Below, in pieces: positions 37,186 to 49,678 of a DNA stretch of 64,000 nt (position 1 is the stretch's first letter; each line of letters starts with the position of its first letter). Position numbers and translations under genes: made by a program. The stretch lies in the NCBI GenBank assembly GCA_003049465.1, contig PYSS01000127.1, forward strand, positions 48,045 through 112,044. Reading direction: 5' to 3'. The notes under the pieces are model-generated. The model was not told where the DNA came from. It ran no database searches and saw only the letters and a program-made list of their open reading frames with translations. The DNA is from Magnaporthiopsis rhizophila (taxonomy: Eukaryota; Ascomycota; Sordariomycetes; Magnaporthales; Magnaporthaceae).

Positions 37186-40100
37186 TATGTTATTGATTTT
37201 ATTATTATATAAATAGTAGCATTCCGCCTGGTAATAATAATAACCAAAATTAAACAAAAAAGGCTAATATCCGGGATATTAATAAAATGGTTTAATAATA
37301 TTATGCTTGGTTAATTGGCTATTTTTATAGCTATATTGCTAGTATTATTGTATAATTTTATAGCAGTTATTTTTCGGCATTTTTTCGGCGTTTTATTTTT
37401 TTTTGCTGTAATTTTCCCGGTATATTACCGGTGCGTATCCCAATAAAAAATAAGCAATTAAGGTTTTCCTGGTTTAAGGTTAGCTTATTTCAAATACCTA
37501 ATTATTTTTTTCCGTATTTTTACCCCTTTTTTGCTTGTATTGCCTTATATTATTATTATTATTTTGGGCTTTATTTCCGTTTAGGCCTGCTTTTTGGTTT
37601 GTATCATACTGCAGCTCCCTTTTTTATCCGTTATATAAAGCTGGAAATATCCGGGTTATATACCGGTATATCGCCTGCGTTCCGCCATTATTCCGATAAG
37701 CCTGGTTTGTTAAAATATTTGCTATAAATTTTTTTAATTGCCTGATTTGCCCTTTTTAAATCGGTATTTGGCTATTATATTGGTTTATAAAATGCTAATC
37801 ATTTAATTTTATATTGTAGTTTGTTATTTACCGTTTTAAAGTTAAAAATGCCATTAAAATACGATTTTTTTACCGGTTTTTTATTTGGGTTATTGGTATT
37901 TTTCACCAGATCTGTACCGGCAGCCTGCTTGTTATCTTCCTCGTTTATTTTTTTTGCTCCGGTAAACCTGGGTTTTCCTTTTAAACTAAAAATATATAAA
38001 AAACGGGGAACAGGTTATATTTTACTGGTAATTTAACAGCTAAAGCCCTAAAATATACCTTTATAATTAGAAAAAGGCCTATTTATTTTTTGCTAAATTT
38101 GTTTATCGGGCTGAATATATTTATTTTTTTGTATTAATTTAAATAAATTTTTTTTTAACTATTTCGGTATCGGTTCGGTAACGGTTGGCTGTTTTTTTAT
38201 ATTTTTTTATTGGTATTTGTTACGGTTTTTATATAATTTTATACCTTTTGCACCTTATTAATTATTATAATTGTATTCTATATTTTTTCTTGTTTTACCG
38301 GTATATTAATAAGTTATTATTTTTATTTTGGTTTTATTTTTATGTATAAGTTTTATTTATAATTAGTAAAAAACGGGGATATACCGGTTATTTTCGATAT
38401 ATGGTTATTATTAGCAAATTCCGCTAATGGTAGCCAATTTACCCAATTATTTTAATAAAAAAAGCAAAATATTCGGAGGGATTATTTTATATAAACATTT
38501 AAAATTTTTATTTAGCTGTTGGACTTTGCGTAAAATGCCGATAAATATTTAAGCATTACCCTTAGCTTTTAATTTAGCTTTTTCCAAAAGGTTAAAATAA
38601 ATTGCCGGTTTTTATCAGAAATAATTATATTAGGTATGTTATATAAATAATATATTTGCGCAAAAAAAATATTTGCCAAATATTTTGTATCGGTTTCTAT
38701 TATCGCAATATAATAGTGCATTTTTATCAATTTATCCACTATAACCATAATATGGTGATAAATAATACCTTGCTATTTATATAATAAAAATAGGCCAATA
38801 TAATCGATAAATATATCCGCTTATAAGCAAAAAGGCAAAGGTAAAAATTTTAATAGGCCTATTAGGGATCCTTTTTTTATTTTAGCCATTTTATATAAAT
38901 AATATCCCTCAATAAATATATTAATACTTTTTAACAATTTGGGCCAAAAATATATCCATTATAATAAATCCTATATTTTGCTATATTTTAAGTATTTGCT
39001 TAGGAAAAAGCTATACGTTTTATATAACATTTGCAGCTATAAAGCATTTTCGAATAGGATAAATAGCTTATTTTTATAATAAATCCGCTTATAAATTGCC
39101 TAGCAATTAATTTTTGCCATTTTTACCTATTTTTGTACCCAAACAAAAAACTGGCATATTAATAGGTTTTGCAAAGTAAGAAATATAATTTGTGCTAAAT
39201 TTAAAGTAACATATGCTTTATTAATTAGCATATTAATATGTTCAAATATATTAAAAATTCGGAGCATTGCCGATATTTTACCAGAACCTTATTAATTTGC
39301 TAAAAATAATATCCGATGGCAAAATGCCACCCTTTTATCACCAAAATTCCGTATATTTGCCAATTTAATACCAGATAATTAAAAAAGGATTTTTGGGATG
39401 ATCGTGGTTTTTTTATACTTATAAATAATATAAAATCGAAAATTGCTTAAAATTTCCAACCAGCAAACCTATTTTTAATTAAATAATTTTGTGATAATAC
39501 AATATTACAAGTTTTTATAATTTGTCCAAATTTTCACTAATAATTTGGCATTTTGCAGCTCGGATTCTTGTTTTTCGAAAATTTTAATAATAGTTAGAAA
39601 TTTTTTATTATAAATTTTATAATTATATTCCGCTAGGGTGTATTTAGTAAAAAAAAAGGCAATTAAATAACGGATTTTTTAATATTTATTAAAAAAGCAT
39701 ACTTTTTATAACCCAAGCCGATGCATTCCTTTTAATGATAATTTTTAATACGGAATTATAAAATACTAATATAATATCCGAAAAATGCATTTCGAAATTA
39801 TCGAAATATTATTAAAATTCTATTAATAAGCTGTTCTGGCCAGCTATTTGCGCTTATTAGTATTATTAATAAGCAAATTACTATAAAAAACCCCGAATAA
39901 ACCATTTATAAAAATTAGCAAAGCCCAAAAAGCGCTGGAGCTTTTTAAAACTGGTGGATTATTACCAAAATTAAATTCCCTTAACCTTTTTAAGGTTTAT
40001 TCTAATTCCTAATATTAATATAATAAAACCGAAATATTTTATTTTTTTAATATTAAATTTGCATTTCCAAATATCGATTATAAGCCCTGTATTGATAAAT

Positions 40101-40375
40101 TTTGTAATAATCTTTTTAATATACCGCTAATGTTCCGCTCGGGTCCCGTTATAAATAAGAATATTATTTAAATAAATCGTGGCATATCGGTTTAACGCAT
40201 TTGATAAAGCATAATTAATATAATACTGAAACAAATTTGGTGCTTCTGTTATTCCGAAATTAGTAATTAAATATTTAAATTGCCCGAATTTAATAATAAA
40301 TGCTATTTTTCATTTATCCCCGGAAATAATGCGCAAATAATTAATTATTATAATAATATTTAGTTTTATAACGTG

Positions 40376-42224
40376 GTTTATTATTAAACAATATACACCA
40401 CCAAACAATACACCTATACCTAACTTTTAATTAATCGATATGCATACCAACCCAATAATACCAAAAATTTAATTAAACTATTCGGAATTATATATATCGG
40501 ACATTTTTTTTTCCTTCTGGCAAATATGCATATTATGTTCGGTTTTGCTGCACATATTATATCACCGATAAATTATTATCGCCCTCCTTATTTAACCCTT
40601 TTAACCGCGCATTTTTTATTATAATTATTTATCCAGCTTTTTTTGGTCCAAAATATTTTATACTTTTTTGATAATATATAACCCTTTTTATCGAACATGC
40701 ATTTTTTTGGCCCTCCGGTATTTATTTAGCGCTTTATTTGCTTTGCATAATAAAGCAATTTTGGCTTTAAAAAAAAACCATTTAATATATTATTAAATTT
40801 GTCCTTTTTATAAACTGGTTTATAACTGTTAATATAAATAATAAAAAATTATTTTAATAATTGGAAATCCGAATTTTAATATATTCGGACTGCAAAATTG
40901 TATCCCTAATTATTTAAAGCATTTTGAAAATCCAAAATTCGGCATTTTTTAAAAGGTTTTTTGGGAAAATTAAAATCCGTAATTTTATATCCAGCTTTTT
41001 TAAAACCAAATCCGGATTTAAAAAAATAAAACCAGCCTTTTGGAAATCTTTTCGAATATTTTTTTCGGTTATAAAAGTAAAAAATACCGTTTTAAACGCC
41101 AAAAGGAATTTAATTTTGGTTATATAATTAATATGCAACCTTATCAAATTTTCGATTTACTAACTGTATATTTTTTTAATGGGCCAAAATATTTAATATT
41201 AAGCGGTTAAAAAAAAAAAATAAATATAAAGGTATATAAAGCATAATAATATTATATTTTTAATAATAAAGTTTAAAATTTATCGAATAATAATTTTTGT
41301 GCTTATTTAATATTAATAAATAATATATGCCTTTTTGCAAATTATAATATATTTATCAAAATATTAAATTTATTTCAGGCCAAACTTATTTATAATTTAT
41401 TTATTAAAATTTATTATAATAATTTAATTATATAAAAGGTTAATTTTTAAATATTAATTAGCCAAATAATACTGCTTTTTAATAATAATAAAAAAGAAAA
41501 TTGCCTAACTATAACAATTAACCTTTTAAATAATTATAATTTATTTTCAATTATCAGGCTGAACCAATTTTGTTTTATTATAGCTTTTTAATATTATAAT
41601 AACCATAATAACAATAATTATACCTATAAAAAAGCCGATTTCGTTAAAATTATAAATATTATTATCCTGCATATTATATTTGGCTATAATATTCCGTACA
41701 AAATTAAACCAGGCAAAAATAAGTTTGGAATTTTTATATTTGGCCTTTTAATAATTATATTTTCGAATTTAATACATACTAAGCTCCGGGCGGCATTTAA
41801 CAAACCTTGCAACCCAATTGATCCTAATAATAGCTGTATTACGTTTGGCAAACAATTAATTGGCCATATTTTTAATACCAAAAGGCCGGGAAAGAAATGT
41901 ATAAAAATCCAGCTCAAAAATATATTTAATAAGCGCCTTTTTTTCGGATTCCGTTAATTTCCGGGAATTGGGCACGCGGTTATATCGAGCAGGTTTGCCG
42001 TGCTTTCGATTAGCAAAAATGGCAAATATAACCGAATAAATTTTAGCAGCGGCCCGGATGCTTAGTTTTGGGTTCGATTGCAAAGCCTGAAAAGCAAGGA
42101 TCAATCGGCTTTCGTAATTTTGGTCTGCCATGTTTGTCGGTGGAGGAATTGGAAGCAAAAGAAGATGTGTTGCGTTTTTGCAATTCGTGTATTGCTCGGT
42201 GGTATATATCGTTCGGTGGTAAAC
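40376..42224 (-). mobile_element. Fot1/pogo-like DNA transposon, copy b, inverted
   Basis: About 1849 bp on the minus strand, with transposase start at 42131 and an N-terminal frame readable to 41856 (SRLILAFQALQSNPKLSIRA, RKLTESEKKALIKYI). The C-terminal block is at 41147-40914. The zinc-knuckle counterpart at about 40518-40560 has one Cys replaced. The ends match the inverted repeats of copy a. The flanking dinucleotides read TG and CA instead of TA, so the exact boundary is uncertain by 1-2 bp. It interrupts the Gypsy-B RT just upstream of its core, and RT sequence continues on both sides. Confidence 0.82.
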
Positions 42225-44841
42225 CATATTATATTATTTTGCTTTTATTAATGCCTAAAATTTTTCCCGGATTAGCGGAATAAAATATTTATTTTTTACC
42301 GTAATATTATTTAGGCCTTAATAATTAATATATACCCAAATTCCCCCCCCCTGGTTTTTTAGCTAAAAAGATTAAAACTGCCGCTAATAATATGCTAAAG
42401 CAAATAAAGCTTTTTGGCAAATGTTTATCCAAATATTTCCTTATTATGCATAATTCCTGCTATAATATAGCTTGGTTATAATAATATGGTAATATTTTGC
42501 CGGATAACAGTTTAATTTTATAATCGAATGGCTTGTATAGCAAAAAATATGAGTATTTTGTGGAACAAAATAACCAGCAAAATTGTGCAATTTTTGGGGG
42601 AGTTTTTCCAAAAAAAAATTTATTATAGCATATAATTTATTATTTAAATATTTTTGGATATCCTTATCGGAAATCCGGCATAAATATAACACCTTTTCGA
42701 TCCATTTATAAAAAGCCTAAGTTTTAAATTTAAGCCTTATATTTTTAAAAAAATTTTGCATTTAAAAATTGTTTCGAAGGATTATTGTCGGGATTTTTCC
42801 GGAAAAATCATCAAATAATCGGTGGTTTAATAAATTATTTTCTTTTATAAGCACAAGAATCTTTTTTAGGTTATTTGCTAAATATATATATTTTTTTGCT
42901 TATAAAAGGTTAAAAAATTGGATATATTTAAAAAGCAAATTTTTATATTAATAATTGGTAGTTTTTTGTTTTCCGCCAGTATAATATTATCCATATTTAA
43001 TATTTCTGCTGCCCAATTAATTATCAAATTATAATATCGGAGTTATAATAATCCCAAAATAATATTTAGGCCTTTTAATAGTTAATAATAAAAAATTATA
43101 AATTTGGCAAATTATAAATATATACAAATATATTATCGATAAATGCCCAAAAGGAATATTTTGTATTAATTAATAACCGATAAAATACCGGCCGATTTTT
43201 ATAAAAAGAAATTAAAGTATTAAAAGAAATGCTTTATTAAGTTTTATAAAACAGAAATATATATTATTTTATTTTTGCCCTTTTTGTTTCCGATTTTTTT
43301 AGCAGTTTTGTATATAATTTTTCGCAAAACTTATTTTTTTTTCGATTATTATCCGCTTATATTTTATTGTTATTTAGGTTTAATTGGGTAAATAATAGTA
43401 TAATATTTTAATTATTTATAGTATATGTATAAATTATTATTATAGTAATATTATTTTTGTATATTAATAAATAATTTTTATAATCCGATTGTAATTTTGT
43501 TAAAATTTATCGTTTTTTTTAAGGTTAGGGTTAAGCTTAATAAATAATTGCCTGGTTTTATTACTAGGATTGAATTATTTTAATTTAGTTTATATGCATA
43601 ATTTGCAAAATTATTAAACAGGTTCCGGTATATTTTAACCCACCCATTAAAATTTTTGGGTTCCGGTTTATTAATTTGCCGAACGGCAGCCCTAAAAAGT
43701 TTGGTACTAATCTTATTTTTTAAAATTTTTACTTATATATTTGCCGGATATTTGTTTATATTTGTTAATCGGATAAATGCGTTAATAAAATTACCCAATC
43801 TGGTATTTTCTTATTTTAGGATATTAAAATTCCGGCACACTGCTGCCCTGGTATTTTGGATTTTATAAATTGGATTAAACAGGTTAAATAAAAAGGTATA
43901 ATCGGAAAAGTTTTTGGTTTAGGCGGAAAAGTTTTATAAATTTGTTATTATTATATTAATAATATTTCGAACATATTTATATGCATTTTTTGAAAAATAT
44001 TAAGCACTATACAGTATTTAAATTATTAATATGCTATAAAAAATACCATTAAGGATAAATTTGATATTAAATAGCAATTTTTACGTGATATATTTTTTTA
44101 ATGCTAAATATTATCCGCATAAGCATTTGAAAAAATAAACGGTTTGGTATCCATAAAGCGGAATATTATTATATTTCCGGCAAAATTAGGAATTATTATC
44201 GATCATTTGCTAATATTAGGTAAAAATAAGGGTAATCATAAAATTAAAATGTTTAAAATAACAATAATCGGTATAATTAAGGTATTAAAATTAAATAGCA
44301 ATAACCGGGCCGATTATTATACTAATTATTATATTAATCGGTTATTTTCTGCATTAAATTATATATTTATTTTTCGAAATTGGATTATTATTATTAATAT
44401 TTCGGTAATTTTAAAATTATATTTGTTTATTTGGATTTAGCTTAATATAATTTTGGTTTGAAAGGTGGCAATATTAGTGTTTAATGCTTTTATTAATGTG
44501 CTTAATTATTATGTTAATGCCAAAAGTTAGCCATTATTTAAATTGCATTATAATTTTGCAAAATTTGCATTATTCCCGTAGCCCAGCAGGTATTAAAAAG
44601 TATTATACCTATTAAATAATTAAAATACAAAAATATGGTTTAGGGCTAAAATATTCCGGGCTAAATTTGTTATGATAATTTTATATTAGTATAACGCTGG
44701 GTTTTTATTATATCTGCGCGGTATACATATTGGCGGCCTTTTAAAAACGTGATATAATTGCTGCAATACCGTTTCTCGGGATCGGAAAAAAGGCGGAACA
44801 TTATCAGTGCTTTCGTATTTCTTTATTAAAGTGCAACAAAC

Positions 44842-44969
44842 TGTCACGGCACAGCAGCTGGGTGCTAGGTTAAAAATTTGTTATTGCACAAAAAGAAAGG
44901 TTTGTTAGCTCCGTAAGGAGCCGGCGGATCACCGGCTAAATACAGATGTGCGGGCTTGGTCCCGTAACA
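44842..44969 (-). repeat. Gypsy-B 5' LTR
   Basis: 128 bp, TGTCACGGCACAGCAGCTGG...GGTCCCGTAACA. It is followed by ATAAC, duplicated left of the 3' LTR. It is less mutated than its partner. Confidence 0.85.
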
Positions 44970-45109
44970 ATAACAAAGCCTATAGCCTCAACTTGCTTAA
45001 GCCTTGCAAAGCACCAAAGTAGTGCATTGCAAAGCCGAATCCAACTGAATGTGCGCCCGCCGTCCTGTAATTAGCGCACCACTTCCCCTATGCACGTTTT
45101 ATTTTAACA
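44970..45109 (+). repeat. Copia-type LTR fragment, right part
   Basis: Continues the fragment at 33578-33731 with AAAGCCTATAGCC, AAAGCACCAAAGTAGTGC and GTGCGCCCGCC, and ends TTTTAACA. This matches the right end of the solo LTR at 23759. Confidence 0.62.
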
Positions 45110-45660
45110 ATTATAAAAAATTAAACAGCAAAAAATTACCAGCTTTATCCGCTTTTAAAAACCCGCTTTATAAAGATTGGTTTTTTAATTTATAAAAAAA
45201 GCTTTATATTTCACCTATTTATAATTTAATAAAATAAAAAATTATTTTATTTTTCAAATTAATTATTTATTAAAAGCTTTTTTCTTTATATACTTTCAAA
45301 GCTTATTTAATAAAATAAAAAAATAATTTAGAAAATTATACAGGCTTATTAAACAAATAAATACAGTATAAATATAAATTTACAAATTCTTTTAATAAAT
45401 AAATATATACTAAAAAAATACGATTTTTTTAATTATATAAATATAAATAAAAGCAATATTTTTATATTAAAAATAACTAATCGCTTTGGTTTAAAAGAAA
45501 AAATACATTAATTAACCTTACCCTAATATAAATAACATTATTTTTTATATATTTATAAAAATAAACACATTAAAATATTACTTATTAAAAGGGGCTGGAT
45601 CCTTATCAGCAAGGATTTAGCCCTAGCTATATGCAATTAAGCATTTAGCACTCCTGTTCT
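45110..45660. other. AT-rich edge of the repeat block, no gene
   Basis: A/T-rich sequence with scattered TTTATAAA palindromes and no open frame of note. It is the last repeat-type sequence before the gene island, and composition changes within about 100 bp around 45650. Confidence 0.5.
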
Positions 45661-45703
45661 CCGGTATATTAATTCTCTGCTAATTTTTTATGGCGATTCG
45701 TGT

Positions 45704-45743
45704 TCCCAAAAAACGACAAGTTGCCCAGAAAACGACAAGTTGC
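45704..45743. repeat. Two-unit tandem repeat at the island edge
   Basis: AAAACGACAAGTTGC occurs twice with a period of about 20 bp at the start of the GC-balanced region. The role is unknown. Confidence 0.6.
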
Positions 45744-46330
45744 TGTACCGCGCTGATCCCCTTAAGGCCGTCTCAGCGCGGGTGCTTTTAACCCGCGCAA
45801 GTAAGAGCTCGGTGGTCTGGTCCCGCGCCAAGATTCAATGTGTCCGCCCCCACTCCGACTAGGTACACAGTCAGTCGATGGCCCTGCTCGATTCGTGCCC
45901 GAGGTCGCTGTCGGCATAGGTCTTCGCACACTGCGGTCTACAGCGAGCCGCCAGCCCGCCCACCAGCCAGCCTTTGCGAATCCTGTCTCATTGGCTGTAG
46001 CACCGACGGCTCCGATTGCTGGTGCGTATCCCTTGGACAAGCGGACTCGGCGAAGCTCTGCTCGGCTTTGGTGGAGCGTCAGCACTTGGCGGCTGCTGCC
46101 CGATATCGTCGCCAGCTCCGGCTGCCCCTCCCGCCACCAACGAGGACGGCGACTGTGCGAGGACTTACAGGCAAAGCCCGCTGACTGGAGCAAATGGTGA
46201 ACTGGAGAGCTCAGGCGAGACTAAGAAAGAGAGAGGACAGACACAACCGAGAAAGCAGATAGAGCACAGCGACGCGGGAAGCCAGGCACGGCCCCTCGGG
46301 CCCGTCGCCCTTCCGCTTTTCCCGATCTTG

Positions 46331-47396
46331 ATGTCACTGCCCCATCAGCGCTCTGTCGGCAGCCTGAAACGCGTCCACCAGGCAGAGAGGCCGTTAGTCG
46401 CCAAGTCCAATGCAGATGCCCACGCCGACCCCGTCGGCCGCGAGCCGGCGTACCCCGCTCCCGCCTCCCGCGCGGTAGTCACCCCGACGCTGCTTCAGCC
46501 CCGGATCGCTGTTGTCCTCGGTGTTCCGGCCCCATGGCACCGCCCCCTATTTGCCTGTCGCCTGCTGTCCGTTGCCCCTGCCTTGTGGTTTGGCCTGCCG
46601 CCCACCCTGCGCCTTCTCTTCCGCCTCCATGCCGCACTCCATCTCGGCCTATCCCCGGCCTGTGACGCCGCCATTCCCGATCAGCCACTAAACCACGGAC
46701 TCACCGAGACCTTTCTGGCCATCACCTGGGTAGGCCCCGTCGCCTCACATACACTTCCTCTGAGGCTATGCGTGATTTCTGCTGGTTCCTGCATTAACCA
46801 TGGGCCCAACCCGGGCGTGTCTTGTCTGTAGTGCGGAGCTTCTTCGTATCTGTCCTTCTTTTTTACAGACTGCCTCATGTCGCGATGGTAGGTTGTCCTT
46901 TTGCTGCCCTCGTGCAATCTCGTCGCTTCCAACCTCCCCCGGCTCCCCCAAACGGGAAGAAACAAGCGGGTCATACTGACGCGCCCACCACTCCGTCTTT
47001 CGTGGTTACAGGCTTCTAAACTACACCCCGCAAGCCACCATAGTGCGCCTCCTGGCCGTGAACGCGCTGAACGGCTACCTGACCTCATGGGTCCTCTACC
47101 TTGCCGGCGGTTCCGAGGATACCCGCCTGTTGCTGCCCGCTTGGATCGCCATTACCACCATTTTGACAGCCATCTATCACACAACCCAGCGCAAGATCAA
47201 CATCCGCAAGGAAACTTCAATATCAATAAGCGTCTTCTCCATCGCCAGCTTCACCAGCATGCTGTGCCTGCTTGCCCAGCTCTATCTGGGCCGCGCCGCT
47301 GACTACCCACAAATACCGCTGGTATCCCTCGCCAGTCGGACGTGGGCTCTGAGTGCGCAGGTGTTGGAAGTCTTGGATGGTGAGATCAAGGCATGA
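46331..47396 (+). CDS. EOS1: EOS1-like ER membrane protein involved in N-glycosylation
   Basis: A predicted 279-residue multi-pass ER membrane protein of the EOS1 family, which in yeast affects N-glycosylation and oxidative-stress tolerance. Three exons fit exactly: 46331-46729, 46832-46887 (56 bp) and 47012-47396, with GTAGGC...TGTAG and GTAGGT...TACAG introns. Exon 1 carries LLQPRIAVVLGVPAPWHRPL. The tiny exon gives CGASSYLSFFFTDCLMSR. Exon 3 gives NYTPQATIVRLL, VLYLAGGSEDTRLLLPAW and RKINIRKETSISISVFSIAS, the most conserved blocks. The W codon is split between exons 2 and 3. The start is inferred: this ATG gives about 60 variable residues before the conserved part, but the frame is open further upstream to 46016. 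It is convergent with the eIF1 gene. Confidence 0.88.
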
Positions 47397-48226
47397 TATG
47401 TATACCCGGCTGGCCATGCATGGGACCGACGGCCATTGTTTCGACGTCAGGGCACCATAATCAAGAAATCATCTCGGGCACGGAATTCACTCACGCTTCT
47501 TTCTGTCCGTTTTCCATAATTCTTCTTCTCGGTCCTCTGCCCCTGTCCACGCCCGTGTTGTGCCCGCTCCAGGCACGCCCGTCGCCTGCATTGTCTGTGT
47601 ACATAAGTAACACTTTGCTCACATAGCCGGCACTTGTTGTCTTGCCGTTTAGTTCTACATCACCATATAGAAATTGACTTGTGCTTACATCTCGCCCATC
47701 AATCCCTTGTTCACCTTTGATCTGCGGCGGCGTTACGTTGTAAACCCAGCAACGACCATTCAAATGGGGACTTGATAGCAAATCCTGGCTGAACATACGT
47801 CGTTGGTGAGACTAACGGGTTCAAGGCCCAGTCCTGTTAACTATTGGACGGGAACCTTGTCACTCGAAGCTCTACATGCCAAGGAGCGAATTGTACAAGC
47901 ATTTCTTTCGGGAAGTATTCGGGAGACAAAGCGTCGATTAGCTGCACTCATGATGTATGCTGGAACAATATCTCCTGGGAGGCATGCCAGTAGCATGTCC
48001 AGCAACCTTGGCTAGATCAGTCATCGCGCAGGCCTCGCTACCAGAAAAGGTGCTCCAAATGGACCGTTAAATCATCGCTCCCTCACATAAACCGCAAGAT
48101 TCCGACCAACAAGCCCCTCTCAATCATCGACTCGAGCCTTCTCGACTCAGGATGGGCTGCAGGAAGCACATGTCGTCGGCTAGCCGTCGTAGCCAGTGTC
48201 GGAACGACGCGTTTATGGGGTGGCCA
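47397..48226. other. Intergenic region between convergent EOS1 and eIF1 genes
   Basis: Presumably holds the two 3' UTRs. Short frames on both strands have no recognisable motif or splice logic. Confidence 0.5.
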
Positions 48227-48976
48227 TTAGAAGCCGTGGATCTGTATCCGCACACATGACGTAAGTATAACTGCCGACTTGTGGCTAGGCATAGAACGGC
48301 TAACAGAGGGGCCAAAGGGAGAGAAATGAAGGTGGGATCCATAACAGAGCTGGAGTGGTAGGACGGAGGACAGAAACGAGGCGGGAAAATAGAGCGGTGA
48401 CTCACCTTGATTGTCTTGGGGTCCATCTCAAGGCCCGACTCCTTGTCGACCAAGAAATCGTGCATGGCCTTGCGCTGGTCGCCCTGGAGCTGGATCACCT
48501 CGCCCATCTCCGAGTCGGTGACAATCGTGCCATTGCAGGCAAATTGCTTCTTGACGGTAGACAGGATCTTCTTGCTTGAAAACTTCTTGGGGATCCCCTG
48601 CACGGTAGTTAAGGTCTTGCGTCCATTGCGTTCTGTTGCACAACTGCAAGTTAGAGACTCGCCGGGTTCATCTCGAGGAACATGCTCCTTCATATGTGAC
48701 GGCCCGTTGGAAAAAGCGGTATTGAAAACGTACGCTGGATGCGAATATGAATGTACGCTTGAGCATTAGCTTGTTCTCCGGTGTCCTCGTCGGCTTCGGC
48801 GAAGGGGTCTAGACAACAAGGCTCGTTTGTCAGTCTTTCGTTCATGATTGACGGATGCAATCGTCGGCAAGGAGCTAGCCGGCGAGAGCTGATGGACTCG
48901 CCGCAGTTCGGACTAGCCATCGCGATAAAAGGGCAAGGTGAGACTTACCAACAGTCTTGAGATTTTCGATTGACAT
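48227..48976 (-). CDS. SUI1: Translation initiation factor eIF1 (SUI1)
   Basis: A 114-residue eIF1, the small 40S-bound factor that enforces start-codon selection in the 43S complex; yeast Sui1 is 108 residues. Four exons on the minus strand: 48976-48949 (MSIENLKTV), 48808-48734 (DPFAEADEDTGE...YIHIRIQ), 48632-48406 (QRNGRKTLTTVQG...GEVIQLQGDQRK...) and a 15-bp exon 48241-48227 (IHGF-stop). All introns are GT-AG and the phases join cleanly. The conserved NGRKTLTTVQG and FACNGT blocks are intact. The usual C-terminal VHGF reads IHGF. The gene is divergent from TRM44, 700 bp away. Confidence 0.95.
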
Positions 48977-49678
48977 AAACCCTAGTTTATCGGGGTGTCC
49001 TTGGGAGAGTTGCGTGTGGGGGAAGAGATTAGAGATAGCGACCGACGGCTGATTGCGTCTCGCTCTGGCGGCCTTGACTGATGATTGAAAACGGAGCGCG
49101 AATGAAAGTGTACTTGTACGACTGGGTCGAGTTGGGTGTCGCAAGACGACGATGTTATCTAACGGAGCTGTTACGAGGGGCGGTTGATGGATTCTTTTAA
49201 AGTAAACGGTGTCGGCTGAGCAATGAAGGGTGAGGAAGAGGGGAGAATGAAAAGAGCGGGGGCTGCAATGGTTGGTGGGGCGGGCTCTTGTGACGAAGTC
49301 TGGAGATTACAATTCCTGCCTTGGGATTAAGGCATCACCGCCGCCTCTGTCCCTGCCCGCCGCCCAAATAGAGTTAGCCTAAGGGTGCGTGGCTGTGGGC
49401 TGCTGGCTTGCAAACCAAGGGGGTCTGCAGGCGTTCTATCCTCCCAATAGATGTCACGCGTTCAGCTCGTCGGGTGACCTTCATACGTGCAGAGGCGAGC
49501 TGCAGGGGACAGGAGGGGTGTGAGGGTCTTCAAACATCCCGACTAGCCCTGACATTACTTTGCGCTCCCCGCGCCCTGGCAGGTATCCCGTCGCCTGCGT
49601 CCCGATCATCGTCTGATTGCCCGACTAAACGCACACCCTCGCTTCTTGTTGCCATCGTGGCTAACTTGAAACCCCGCC
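48977..49678. promoter_or_regulatory. Shared divergent promoter region of eIF1 and TRM44
   Basis: The two start codons are 702 bp apart and point away from each other. No canonical TATA box or known operator is evident. A G/A-rich stretch lies at 49220-49270 and a pyrimidine-rich stretch at 49335-49370. Confidence 0.45.

Larger units (their letters stand above)
33732..44969 (-). mobile_element. Gypsy-B, complete 11.2-kb element with two nested Fot1 transposons
   Basis: Bounded by two 128-bp LTRs (33732-33859, 44842-44969), TGTCACGG...CCGTAACA, and a perfect ATAAC duplication (33727-33731, 44970-44974). On the minus strand the RT N-terminal part lies at about 42230-42700. The RT core is at about 40130-40375 (FGITEAPNLFQYYIN, ATIYLNNILIYN). 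Integrase is at about 38400-38830 (VIVDKLIKMHYYIA, IIISDKNRQFIS). A chromodomain-like block is at about 37650-37990 (LQYKIKWLAFYKP). Gag presumably lies at 43-44.8 kb but is unreadable. Two Fot1-like elements interrupt it at 35345-37185 and 40376-42224. The LTRs are very short for a gypsy element. Confidence 0.85.

Noticed and set aside
45760..45850. tRNA-like stretch (GAGCTCGGTGGTCTGG...CCAAGATTCAATG)
   Set aside because: It resembles part of a Leu-type tRNA, but there is no B box or acceptor stem pairing that I can fold.
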